This document shows, piece by piece, positions 35,929 to 59,697 of a stretch of DNA of 64,000 nucleotides. The stretch comes from Epinephelus fuscoguttatus (taxonomy: Eukaryota > Chordata > Actinopteri > Perciformes > Serranidae): positions 20,659,437 through 20,723,436 of the forward strand of contig NC_064763.1 of NCBI RefSeq assembly GCF_011397635.1, written 5' to 3'. The notes under the pieces are model-generated. The model was not told the DNA's origin. It made no database searches and was given only the letters and a program-made list of their open reading frames with translations. The translations under genes were made by a program, and so were the position numbers. The stretch's first letter is position 1; every line of letters begins with the position of its first letter.

Positions 35929-35950
35929 GATGCAAGACTCCAATATTTAC
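35929..35950 (-). other. kif4: kif4 5' UTR portion of the first coding exon
   Basis: On the minus strand a pyrimidine-containing acceptor (CTTTTATCACCAG) precedes GTAAATATTGGAGTCTTGC and then the ATG at 35,928. At least one non-coding upstream exon is therefore expected. Confidence 0.6.
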
Positions 35951-36315
35951 CTGGTGATAAAAGAAACATAAAGAGGAGATGAAGCCGAGCAATATCAGTG
36001 CAGTCGTATGACAAAAGAAAAAATGCAATGACAATTTCTGATTGGACAGAAAACATTGATAAAACTTCACTTTCTCTAAGTGACACCACTCAAATAACAC
36101 AGTGTTAGCTGCAATGACAGATACTGAGATACATTAACTTTTGTTCAGTTAATTATGAAACATGTGAACAGACATGTATTGCTTGAATTTAGGAGACGGA
36201 CTTAGAGATGAACTGCAGAAAATATCTAAATGACAGTAGCTGCTGCTGATTCTTTATTGTATGATACCAACAAAAGACATTAAAACCTGATAAAGGTCAA
36301 GGTTACCATTTTTAC

Positions 36316-36691
36316 TAGGGCTGCAACTAACGATTATTTTCATTGTCGACTAATCTGTCGATTATTTCTTCGATTAGTCGACTAATCATTTTATCAAAAA
36401 ATTTGTTAACATGTTGAAAAATGTCGGTCTGTCTCTCCCAAACCCCAAAATGACGTCATCTAATGTCTTGTTTCATACTCAGGCCAAAGGGTTTTAGTTC
36501 ATCGTCATGGGAGAGTGTGTAAAGCTGCCAATATTTGAATGTAAGAAGCTGCAATAAGAGTTTTTTGGGGGACTTTTATAGTACTTTTCTATGAAAAATG
36601 ACTCAGACTGATTAGTCAACTACTAAAATAGTCACCAATTATTTTAATAGTCGATTAGTCATTGACTGGTTGACTAATCATTGTAGCCCTA
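36316..36691. mobile_element. hAT-like MITE with 8 bp target duplication
   Basis: Imperfect TIRs TAGGGCTGCAACTAACGATT and (complement of right end) TAGGGCTACAATGATTAGTC bound a 376 bp element. ATTTTTAC occurs directly on both sides (36,308-36,315 and 36,692-36,699). The inside is dominated by inverted GTCGACTAATC motifs. It lies in the predicted kif4 5' UTR intron. Confidence 0.88.
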
Positions 36692-36973
36692 ATTTTTACT
36701 GTATTAAAAATGTAATAAACAGCGACATCACTGAATTATACTGAATGTGGTGAACTTGGTACATTATGGTTGAATGGTTAAGTGTCATATGCATTAGCGT
36801 GGCATGTATGCACATTACTCGGACATCAGTGAAGTGTAATAATATTTCATCAACAGACAAAATGCACTCAGACAACACATCAGCAACCAAAAACAACACC
36901 AGGGGAGGGGATCAATATAGCACAGTACCATAAAATTTTGCCTGAAAATATTGTTTCATATACGCATGCCAAG

Positions 36974-37149
36974 CAGGGTTGGAAATTAACGTTTTTGTCT
37001 ACCTGCCACTGTGGCTGGTGGATTCCAAAAGCTATCAGCCTCTCAATAGATTACCATTGGTTTTTCAGCTGGTGAGTGAAGGAAATCTAGCAGCTAATTG
37101 CATATTTTACCTGCATTTGGCTAGTGGCTGGTGCTGATTTCCTACCCTG
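36974..37149. mobile_element. Short hAT-like MITE (176 bp)
   Basis: Ends CAGGGTTGGAAAT and ATTTCCTACCCTG are inverted repeats with one mismatch. Flanking octamers ATGCCAAG (36,966-36,973) and ACGCCAAG (37,150-37,157) differ at one base, consistent with an 8 bp hAT target duplication. No coding capacity. Confidence 0.82.
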
Positions 37150-38613
37150 ACGCCAAGGATTGATTTTTTCATTAAATAACTTAAATAACCCAATAGAATA
37201 ATAACATCAATTACTGTTTCAGTCTACTTGATATATTTTGCCGCAATAGAAAATGACTAAAGTTGGTTGAACATTATCTTATGAGCTAAGTCAGATGCTG
37301 ACAAAGTTTTCCTTTGGGGAGAGTTGGAAATAAAGGCAATAAATCACAACATGTTATCGAAATACAATATATATCACGATACATTTAAAATATTAATAAT
37401 ATTGTATTGTGACACCCCTAGTGTGTCAGTGGTTGTATATGGTGAAAACTGGACACCCAAATACTTCTTACACTGAAAGCAATGTGAGCTGACCAATTAC
37501 CACAGTGGCCAGGATTATAGCCAACCACATAGACAACTGTATTTACATTTAATAACATCAGATACTTTATAATTGGTTTACAATATCTGTATTCATACCA
37601 TATCCCTGGGACACTTCACTGTATTTTAAATGCACTGTATATGAATCTACTATAATGGAGTCCCCAACCTTTTGCATAACATCTTGTACCAAGCAGCTCC
37701 AATACAAATTACTGCAGCTGATATTTATGTTCTACATGAAATCTTACATTGCTGTGTGATGAAGTGTGAATGCACACTGATATTTTGCATCACTTCATTG
37801 ATGCAGAAAAATAAACAAGAGACAGAACTGTTGAAAGCTGGCTACATTAAGTGCAATAATGGACATTATGTTGAGATGACTAATTTTGCATCTTGCACAT
37901 TAATGAACTTCAAAAGGGATGTTTCTCTGGGTGCACGCCAAGAGACGTTACATCCAGATCATCTGATTAATTCTGGTGGTAAGTTATAGCTTCCAGTGGT
38001 GAAACAGAAAATGTCCCCGCGACCATGGCTGTTGTCATGGTGTCCAATGAATTGCTCCATTATTCACCGGCTATTTGGAGCCTGGTTGTCTGAAGATGAC
38101 ATCATAATCCCAAAGGTCATCCCTTCCTTCAGACAGATCAGAACTGAGATGTTTGAGAAGCAATATGAAAATCCGGTGTTAGGCTGGAAGAGATACACCC
38201 TCTAACTGCGACACATAACGTAAAGCCAGTCAGCTAACGTCATATCGTTAAACGTTACTTGTCGTTTCAGACGCACTGCAAAACGAGTTAAAGTGCATTT
38301 GTATTGAGTTTAAAATAAGCACTGTGAGCAAACACGTCGTCTCCAACCCAGCGGAAGGCTGATAAAGTTGCTGTCAGTTTACCGTTAACTACCATAAGTT
38401 AGCTTGCTGCAATTGTTAGCAAGACGTTGACATTAACGTACCTTTTCACGTTTACTCCACTGCTAACGGTAAATTATCACGAAAACGGCATTCAGCGGTT
38501 CCGGCTGATGGCGTTCCGCACTGATATCAAACACTCCTAATAAACCGTCTACTTCTAAATGTTACTCGTTGACGCTAACTTGATCAACTTCGGTTCTTTG
38601 CCCGTGTACTTAC

Positions 38614-38650
38614 ACTGCTATCTTTGAGATGAATGTTGATGCTGCCCGCC
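38614..38650 (-). other. kif4: Predicted kif4 non-coding first exon (3' boundary)
   Basis: On the minus strand TAGCAGT is followed by GTAAGTAC, a near-perfect donor, just downstream of promoter-like motifs. Joining it to the acceptor at 35,950 gives a 5' UTR intron of about 2.66 kb. A second possible donor (AAAAG then GTACGT) lies at 38,441, leaving an alternative longer exon. The transcription start is not known; the right edge given here is approximate. Confidence 0.5.
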
Positions 38651-38676
38651 ACTTTCAAACACCAAGCCCCGCCCCC
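38643..38676 (-). promoter_or_regulatory. Cell-cycle promoter motifs of kif4 (GC box, CHR, E2F-like site)
   Basis: Reading in the direction of kif4: GGGGGCGGGGC (Sp-type GC box, 38,666-38,676), then TTTGAA (38,654-38,659), identical to the cell-cycle genes homology region core, then GTGGCGGGC (38,643-38,651), E2F-like. CHR elements bind the DREAM/MuvB complex and restrict expression to G2/M, which suits a mitotic kinesin. The classical CDE-4 bp-CHR spacing is not met, because the GGCGGG word lies downstream of the CHR. Confidence 0.55.
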
Positions 38677-38699
38677 TTCTTCTTCTTCTACTTGTGGTT

Positions 38700-41600
38700 T
38701 TTCGGCAGAGTCAACTCAACTCGGTAGCGCCACTGCCCCCTACAGGAAAAAAAAGGTAAAACACAGTATTTGTACAATACATCATGAAACAAACACACTC
38801 AGTCTTGCATTCACCATCATTTTCACTCACTTACACACATATGACACACAAGTAGATCCCAGTTTAGTTGTTATTTATAATTCCTCCCTCTTTGCCTTTA
38901 TAAACCTGTCTTCTTCACAGTGAACTCCACAGTATGTGGTACACTGAGACACTCACACTACTCTTCCTCGCTACTGTATCTCTACTGGACTGTTAGACTG
39001 CTGGATTATAAACCTAAAATATATACACTGATGCTGATATATGTTAATATGTATTACTGTTATATAGTATGCTATATTTATAATAAAACAAAGGGTGATT
39101 GTGCCTGTGAAGTAGAGCCTCCAACTCTCTTCCATGGTCTGCAGTCTCCTTTGAAACTTTTAAAAACCCCTGAGGGCCCATCTTTTCAAAATGGCCTTCG
39201 TCCCACCCTCAAGTGTTTGGTGTTTGTTTCTAGGTGTGTCTTCTTTTCTTTACAGTACTTCCACCTTATACTACATCTCCTGTCCCATACATCATCATTT
39301 ATATTTCAATACATTATGTCAGCATGCTAACTTCTAATATGTTCAGATTGTTTTGCATCATATTCTGTCTTAAAATGTTATTATATCTTCATACAGACAA
39401 ACACAAAGTGCCATTAGTTATTCATATCATTAATCTAGTGTCCACTGTTCACATTATACCTGGGTGGATTTTTGAGCGGTACATAAAATAAATAAATAAT
39501 AGCATTCATAACAATAACAAGAATAACAAAAAATATGAGCTGTGTATATGTTAATTATTAAATTAGTAAATTGTTTGAGTTATAGAGAAGCGGTAGGATG
39601 ATATACGTGTGTTCTTCCCACTCCTTTTCAAACATGTAAATATTTAACAACGTTTATCTATGTTGTTTATGAGAGTCTGCTTTATACTGTCCATTTTATT
39701 TGTCATTCTGGTTTTGTGTCATACTAAATCTCTCATGTATTTTTTATTTTTATTCTACTCTATTCTGGTTTTAGGTTATTTTTTACATACCTTGTATTAT
39801 TTATTATTATACTTTCTCTATTTTACTGTTGCTGTCTGTGCTAATTTCCCCTGGGGATCAATAGAGCTTTATCTTATCGATCTTATTGTAACAGTTATGG
39901 ATTTTCTTGCATATAAAGTTTTTTGGCACATTCACAAAACTGGATATATTTCAAGGAGTGGGTGGTTTACAGATCCAGCAAGACTCGGAGGTTCAAAAAC
40001 TCTGTTAAGAAACAAATCATTGAGTCTTTAATGAGTTAGCATTCAATTACTTGTGTGTAAGAGCTGAGCAATAATGCAGTCATCATTTTTTCATGAAGCG
40101 AACGATGTATTCTAATCAAATGTACAACCAGACCCGAGCTTGCAGTGTAAACCCATCTCACTGACTGGTGACTTGAAAGCTGCACTTACCGAAAATTGCT
40201 ACAAATTTATCTGAAGGCAATAACTGTTGTTACCTGACAGTTAATTTCATCCCCTTGTTACTGATAATGAGGGCAGTTAGAAAAATACCCCTCAATTCCC
40301 AGATGACGGAGATCACAAAACAAGTAAACCCAGGGTGTGAGGCAGAGTGAAGAGAGCAAAGCATCAAACCACACTTCCCAGGGAACGGCATGGGCCTCTG
40401 TAATTGTGTAAGATAGACACGCCATGCTAAGAAATAAAAAGCCTGGGAGAGATTTCTTTCAAGAGAAGTGCAAATAGAGGAGGAAGCCATGGCAGACGGG
40501 AGGCTGAGTGGGTGACACGACATCCCTCTTGATGAGACGAGTTTTCAGCCCTACAATGGAAAATGGGGAGTGACTCTGTGTTCTGGCTGGTGGGGAAAGG
40601 TCATTACACTGGGAGCCAGAGGGGAAAACAGCTGAGTCCAGATAAAGTGATGACAAGGTTTCTGCAGGGAGGAGAGAGCGATATAGTGCCAGAAGTCAAA
40701 GCGTGGACTTGTATTGCAATTGTGTGCGTCTGATAAGCTGCCTTAACATTTCCAAAAATCACGGCAAAAGATGATTTTCGCAATTGTGTGTCACCAAAAT
40801 TAGAGGACATATTAAATGTACAGGAGAAACGCTCACTCACATGTGCAACCCATGACCTTTGTCAACCTTGTGACCACTGGGAGCTGTAACAACATTGATA
40901 GAGCTTATTCCCTCCAACACAGATATCTGGCTCAGCCTCCACCCTCCACCCTCCTGTGACAGATGCTGGTGACCCCGAAGAATGAAGTCACATTTTCACA
41001 GTAGGAATGAATAACAAGGGAGTGACATGTCCTGCATCATGTTGCAAAAATGTCTTTTATGGCAGTCACTGGCTTGTACATGCATCATATTGATTATTTG
41101 AGGTAATACACAAGGTAGGAGGGGCTCAGAGTGCTTTGACATTCCAGTGGGCGGAGGAATTTGGTGCCAAAACATGACATTATCCAACTGCAAATGATTG
41201 TTTTGATGTCTGGGAATCCCAGCAGGAGACTGGAGAAGTAATCACTGAGTCACTGATACTGACCAAACCCCTGCTGATATACTAAAGCCATTATATGCCA
41301 CAGGGGAGTAAAGGTATCATTTAAATTTCCTTTAGTCCCATTCAAACTCATTACTATTCAACTATATAGTTATTTGTGTTTCTGACTTTTTGAAGCACCT
41401 GTGTTTCACTTGAACTTTCTGTTTATGGCTCACTCCCCGTCTTCAGTCAGCTACTGTACACACAGACTCAGGGGCGAGTGAGTCCTGCTGCTACGGGAAA
41501 TTCCACCACAAGGCCTAATAACAACATGCCAGATTGCCTCTCCTTCCAAGAATAGAACAGACAGTGAATGAATGGAACAAACCGGTCTATTCTCTCCATA

Positions 41601-42660
41601 TATATATTCACTAAATGATGATAGTGCATGTGGGGATTTTATTATTTTTTTTTCTTAAATGGGGAGATTAAAATGCCAACAATAATGCGCTCAGCTCAGC
41701 CTATTTGGCTTATAAAGCCACCTTGACCTTGAGCAGCAGTGCCCACTAATACTGTGGCTGGAATGGGAGGAAATTCAGCCCGCTTCCCTCTTTTCCTGTT
41801 GTAGTTTCAGAAGATAATCTGCACGGGGTGGATTGCATTGCAATCATCCGTGGCTAAAATCCAGTGGGTGCATGAATGGGGTTTTGAAGAGGATACACTC
41901 CGCTCAGCTGCACTAAGCCATGTGTACATACCGGCTTCATGCTCTGCTAAGCTAAACGGTCTACGATGGGGTTTCCCATTAACTGCAGAAAATTTAATAT
42001 ATGATAAGAATAATTGCAATCTAACTAAAGTAGCTAAAATAATAATTAATTTTGCTGAGAATGAGTTAATTTGAGAAAATTAGAGTATTTTGCAGGAGAA
42101 TTTTATCACTGAAATATTAGCAAGGGGTCACCCATTGCTCTAATTCCTCATAAGAGCTAATTAATCCATAGACTTCATGACTTTACAGTGCTGATAATGA
42201 CAATAAAGCTATGATACTGTATTGCATTATATCACTACATGACTGAGGACATTTTTCTACATTATTCTGTTTACTCATCAGGTAAGTTTTGGTCTTTTCT
42301 ATTTTCATAAAAATGAATAAATCTTTTTTTTTTTTAAGAATACATTTATTACATTTTTTTACATACAGCACAGAACAAAGCAGCTTGGAAATGACATGAC
42401 AAAAATTAAATTAAATTAAATTGAATTAATTACATTAAATCAACTAAATTAAATTAAATTAAATAAATAGTGGGCATTACATCCATCCCCAACCTTCATT
42501 ACCTCCTACAACCACAAAAGCAGCAACAAACAAATAAATAGGCTAAATAGACAAATTGCAAGGTTACAAGAAGACTGATTTACCGGCAACATACAGATAC
42601 TGGTTGAGGCGAATTAGGAAACCCCTGTAATATGAAGATGACAGTGTATGCCCAATGTAC
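38700..42660. other. Intergenic between kif4 promoter and L1 relic; no gene
   Basis: No coding exon was recognised. About 39,640-39,900 is AT-rich and ends in TTTCCCCTGGGGATCAATAG with TTATCTTATC words, a typical 3' tail of a fish LINE or SINE. A TTAAA-type pentanucleotide tract lies at about 42,407-42,470, next to the 3' side of the L1 fragment. Confidence 0.4.
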
Positions 42661-42662
42661 TT

Positions 42663-43133
42663 TCAGTAAGGGTCCCAGATTTTATAAAAAGCTTCTGCTG
42701 AGAAATGAAGCATACAAGAGATATATTCATTGGGAATACAATGCATTAAAAGATTGTGCCATGACTTCCTTGTTGGAGCAGCATCCTTGGTCCAGAAGAG
42801 CAGAATACTTTTCCTGGAAGCAAAAGTCAAAAGATTGAAGAGTCTCTTATGTTTAATATTTGTAACATGAGCATCCAGGTGACCCAGTGAGAGGCACATA
42901 GGGTCTAGCTGTAGCTTCACACATAGCCAAAAACATTGACTGTAGCTTCCAGACTTACAGCAGAGAGACAAAATATTAGCATCCATTTTGTTTTTGACAG
43001 CAGGTGTTATATATGTGCAACGTACAATTCTGAATTGAGTAGACTTGGTTTGATTGCAAATAGATATTTCCATGGCATGGCTCCACACTTCCTGCAATAG
43101 CGATGCCCAAGTCTCTTTGAACAATTGCCTCAT
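42663..43133 (-). pseudogene. Tx1/L1-like LINE ORF2 C-terminal fragment
   Basis: An intact 156-codon minus-strand frame contains LFKETWASLLQEV, RTYITPAV-like CTYITPAVKNKMD, DAHVTNIKHKRLFNLLTFAS, KDAAPTRKSWHN and EAFYKIWDPY. This is the pattern of the extreme C-terminus of fish L1/Tx1-type ORF2 proteins, downstream of the reverse transcriptase. The catalytic domains are absent, so this is a 5'-truncated insertion, the usual fate of LINE copies. Low-complexity TTAAA-type sequence follows on its 3' side. The first codon is only the first Met in the open frame, not a true start. Confidence 0.8.
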
Positions 43134-44328
43134 TTACAATCAAATTAAATGAAAAATAAAAATAAAAATTAAAAAACGGGGGAACTCAATCACGCAGGAC
43201 AATGACAGCTGCACCTGAACCCTTAATATGTACTTTAGTCGGCTCAAGAGGGCCTATTACCAGACAAATGCTCACTCAATAACCACAAGAGCCAACAGTA
43301 ATTAGCTATTCATTTTAAAACAGGCCTGAAGCCTTATGCTGAGTCAGTCATGAGGCACTTTATGGGAGGGGTGTCTGCGGGGTTACTGTTTACTGCTCTG
43401 GCCTGGATGATAAAGTCAAATATGTCCGGACATGACAGCAAATGGGGGGTAAAGACAAAGCAAATGGACACTGAATGCACATTACCCTTAAGATCAGGTT
43501 AATATAAGCGCAAGTACTATTTGGGCGCGGCAATATTGCAGACGTTTACATCAGTTTAATTGGCACTGTTCCTGTTATGAGAATCAGCACCGCACACAGA
43601 GCAAATAGCACTGAGGATATTACAGACTGCTCTCAAGTTTATCATACTGATGCTGTTCTCTGTGCTGTCAGTGAGGCTTTAAATGCTGAGCGACAGGGAG
43701 CACCTTCCTCTGAGACCGTTTTATTGTATGGACACTATAAACTGTCTTGGCCTAATCATTTTTTCCCCAAAGTATGTAGCTTTGCCCAAGTTCTACAATC
43801 AAATTTGGCCCATAAGCTTTGAAGAAGGATGAGTTATGATTAAATACATCTCTGCTGACAAAACGTCCCAGAAATTCAATTGGAGAACAAGTATGGAAAA
43901 ACAACAAAGTCATTTGTGCCTTGAATCCGTATTTCAGGAGAAACTGTTTCAGCCGTCAGCCTTATGTTGCTTAAAATTCAGTTAATCCCAAGAGGTATTT
44001 AGCTAATTCAACATGAGTGTTTTGAATGCATGAGAGAGGAGGAAAATGCACCCTCAAATGCATTTTATAATCTCAGTGTCGAGATGTTTCATCCATCCTC
44101 GTGAGTCAGGACACGGTCATCATCAGCTGATTCTACCATGTGTATTAATCACTGACATTTAAACAATGGTCACTGCTCTCTTTCCTGATACATTTATGGA
44201 GGCGGGGGGGCTGAAAAGGGATGGAGTTGGCATGGGTGGATTACTGAACAGGCTTATTGGGCACAGGCCCAGGGGTACAAGTGTCAGGCGTCTGGCCTTC
44301 ATCTGCGAAATGTCACTCAAATTACTGT
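43134..44328. other. Intergenic, no gene seen
   Basis: Ordinary-looking non-coding sequence between the L1 fragment and the TIR-like element. No RNA gene, promoter or repeat was recognised with confidence. Confidence 0.4.
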
Positions 44329-45542
44329 AAAGGTGGATTTATACTTGTGCGTCAGCTGTATGTAGAACCTACACATGTAGTCTACACCATTGTGAGCATT
44401 TATATTTGTGCGGTGGTGGGTCTGTGTCACTCCGCAGCTACACCTCCAAAACACTGGTCAAGTTTAGTTGATTCAACACACACATTAAACATGGCTTAAT
44501 AGCAACATTTTCAGTTACAAGTACACAAACCAGCTTCACTATAACTCGCAAGATTCACAGACAAAGCACTTGTCTTTTGCTGGACACGTTTTCCCCACAT
44601 ATACAACATGCTAATGTTTTTAGCACAAGCCTATGGCATTTTAAGTTGTATAAATTAGCCTAGCAGCTAGCAGAGATTTCCTCTACTCATATAAAGCCAG
44701 GGATAACAGCAACATGTAACGAAGGTAACATCATAAAATTCGGCTCCATTACAACTCACAAGATTCACAGACAAAGCACTTGTCTTTTGCTGGACACGTT
44801 TTCCCCACATGTACAACATGCTAATGTTTTTAGCACAAGCCTATGGCATTTTAAGTTGTATAAATTAGCCTAGCAGCTAGCAGAGATTTCCTCTACTCAT
44901 ATAAAGCCAGGGATAACAGCAACATGTAACGAAGGTAACATCATAAAATTCGGCTCCATTACAACTCACAAGATTCACAGACAAAGCACTTGTCTTTTGC
45001 TGGACACGTTTTCCCCACATGTACAACATGCTAATGTTTTTAGCACAAGCCTATGGCATTTTAAGTTGTATAAATTAGCCTAGCAGCTAGCAGAGATTTC
45101 CTCTACTCATATAAAGCCAGGGATAACAGCAACATTTAACAAAAGTAACATCATAAAATTTGGCTCCATTAGAACTCACAAGGTTCACTGACAAAACAAC
45201 TGTCTGATACTGAACATTTTTTCCAAATAAATATAACATGCTAACATTATTAGCACAAGCCTATGGCATTTTACATTGTAAAAATTAGCATAATTACATT
45301 ATCCTGTAAAGCCAGGATAAATCACACACAAAAAATGCTTGTGGAGGCTGTATTGTCTTCACAATTTATTGTTTCTTATCTGCAAAATAAAAGTAAATCA
45401 AAGCTTTGTTTCCACTAAGGGAAATGATTTCAGCTTACAAAAACAGACATTTGGTCTGCGTCGACGTGACGTGTAGTTACATTTCTGGGGAGGTGCATGT
45501 CAGGCTACGACGTCAATTCAAGGCAGAAGTATAATCCTGCTT
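44329..45542 (-). mobile_element. TIR-like element with internal 210 bp tandem array (copy 5)
   Basis: Ends are AAGGTGGATTTATACTTGTG and, in complement of the right side, AAGCAGGATTATACTTCTG: imperfect TIRs. The left arm carries the end motif (CCGCAGCTACACCTCCAAAA). The right arm carries GAGGCTGTATTGTC through GGGGAGGTGCATGTCAGG, also present near 14.69 kb. The centre is a head-to-tail array of a 210 bp unit. No transposase is encoded. Class not assigned: the termini loosely recall PIF/Harbinger or hAT MITEs. Confidence 0.75.
44551..45180. repeat. Three-copy 210 bp tandem array inside copy 5
   Basis: The word AGATTCACAGACAAAGCACT recurs at 44,551, 44,761 and 44,971, exactly 210 bp apart. The first two units look almost identical by eye (one obvious difference, CACATATAC against CACATGTAC). 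The third is intact for most of its length. A fourth, clearly diverged, partial unit follows to about 45,300. Confidence 0.92.
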
Positions 45543-47150
45543 GACGAAGCAGGAAGAGACTCAAAAAGACGCCACAAAGACATGAAAAGGAACTTATGAG
45601 AGACACAAAATAACCACAAAATGACCTCAAAGAGACACAAAAGATGCATAATGAGTACAAAGAGATGCAAAACAATGACAATAAAGAGGCAAAACCATAA
45701 AGTCTGTGAGTCTTGCTCCAAATAAAGAAGAGGAGGTGGGGCCTTTTGCATATCTGCACCCAGGGGCCCATTGTTTTATAATCCGCCCATGGGAGTTGAA
45801 GAGATTACAGTACTTATTTTCATTTACTGTTTCAAGGAGCCAGATAAGATGTGGTCATGAGGCCCAGAATGTCTACCAGCAGCCCTGAGCACCAGCACAT
45901 GATATGTAAGACTCCATATTAGCTATTTGGAATGAAACCAACACTGCAAGTTACTTTAACAGAAAGCATTAACCTTTATCTTAACCCACAGAGACACACA
46001 CAGAGGATAAATCACCTCAGTGAAGCACAAAGACTCTGGCAAATCAATTCCCTTAAAAGCAAACAGTCTAAAGGAGAGGCCCAGTGCAGAGAGACCACTC
46101 TAGCTCTATCCCTTTTATAGCTTAGGGATACTGATACTTTTCCATGCACGCACACATGCGTCGGGAGCGCGCATGCTTCCACGGCACCGTACATTTCTTC
46201 TGAATTGCAAATTTGATACCCCCAGAAGCTACGCAGAATGTGTAGCAACTGGGCGCAACGCAGTTGCTGAATCCGCTTCCGGCGTGCCGACGACACCGAT
46301 GCTTGTGCCCACAGACACACAGGGCTTTTACCCGAACAGCACTGAATGGTAGCAGCTGAGAGACGGGTGCGGAGCGAGCTTTGCCAAACCCGGAGGATTT
46401 CTCACGGCTCACGGACTAGAATGCTCTTCTATATGTATCCCCATAAACGGATGACAACCTCCAAACAAACCTGTACTGAAAACTTTGAGCTCTACATCTG
46501 ACGCGGGGCTGTTATTGAGATTTTTTTCTGGTAACCAGGTCCAAGAGCAGACATCATGCAGGTGCAAACTGTGGGCTAACGTTACTGAAATGACTTGCTC
46601 GGCGCTGACGCGTTTCATTGTGCCATGCCAACCCCGCATTGTCAGATGCCATTTTACTCTGCGTTATCCCAGCGTCTGGAATTCCAACATACTGGGCCTG
46701 TTGTGTAATTAGAAGTTCGTGAGGCAGTGGCAAACAAGCTGGTGCAATGAGAAGCTACGCTGTCCAAGACATTGTGCGCAATTTGTGCTGAAGCTTATGG
46801 GTCCTGCTGCGTACTCAAGCTCCCGGCTTCCACTTGGAGAGGTGTGCTGCTGGGCTACAGCGCACTGGCTGTCGGCTTCACATCTGGACCGCCTGGCTAC
46901 TGTCATCTGCGGCCTGTTCGGACCGTGCACTCCCTGAACTTGTATGTTTAAGAGGAACTGACTGAGATCGCCTTGGATGGTGTCGTGTTAGGGAAAAGGG
47001 GTGAATATTAGGCTGGGACTTGACGTTATCGGTGATCCACTGGAACACCGTGGTCCAAAGCTGGACTGGCTGACTACTCAAGGAAAAAACGCTTATCCAG
47101 CTATGGATTTTGCGTAGCGAAGTCACGCATTTTTAAAGGCAACGCTAGGG
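45543..47150. other. Upstream region of ammecr1, no other gene recognised
   Basis: From about 46,130 the sequence becomes richer in CG dinucleotides, leading into the ammecr1 first exon. It is likely to hold promoter and 5' UTR sequence. Open frames here are short and carry no recognised motif. Confidence 0.4.
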
Positions 47151-47343
47151 TGACATTGCAGTCTTCTCGCCACATCGGTTATTTCGTCGTCCGACAAAAA
47201 AATAAAAAAGAGTGAAAGTGGAGTATTGTCCGTCATACGTATCAACGCAGTGGGATTTCTACGTCTGGTCGGCGTTCCCCCCCACCCTTCCCGCGGTGAC
47301 GGTTATGGGTCGGAAGCGGTGTGTCGGTGCAGATTGTTCCAAG

Positions 47344-59697
<12,354 letters not shown>

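Noticed and set aside
38920..39330. 136-codon + open frame near the kif4 promoter as a divergent gene
   Set aside because: Composition is AT-rich with no family motif and no clear splice or promoter context; probably chance or repeat-derived.
40230..40523. 97-codon minus open frame
   Set aside because: No recognised domain and no neighbouring exons in phase.
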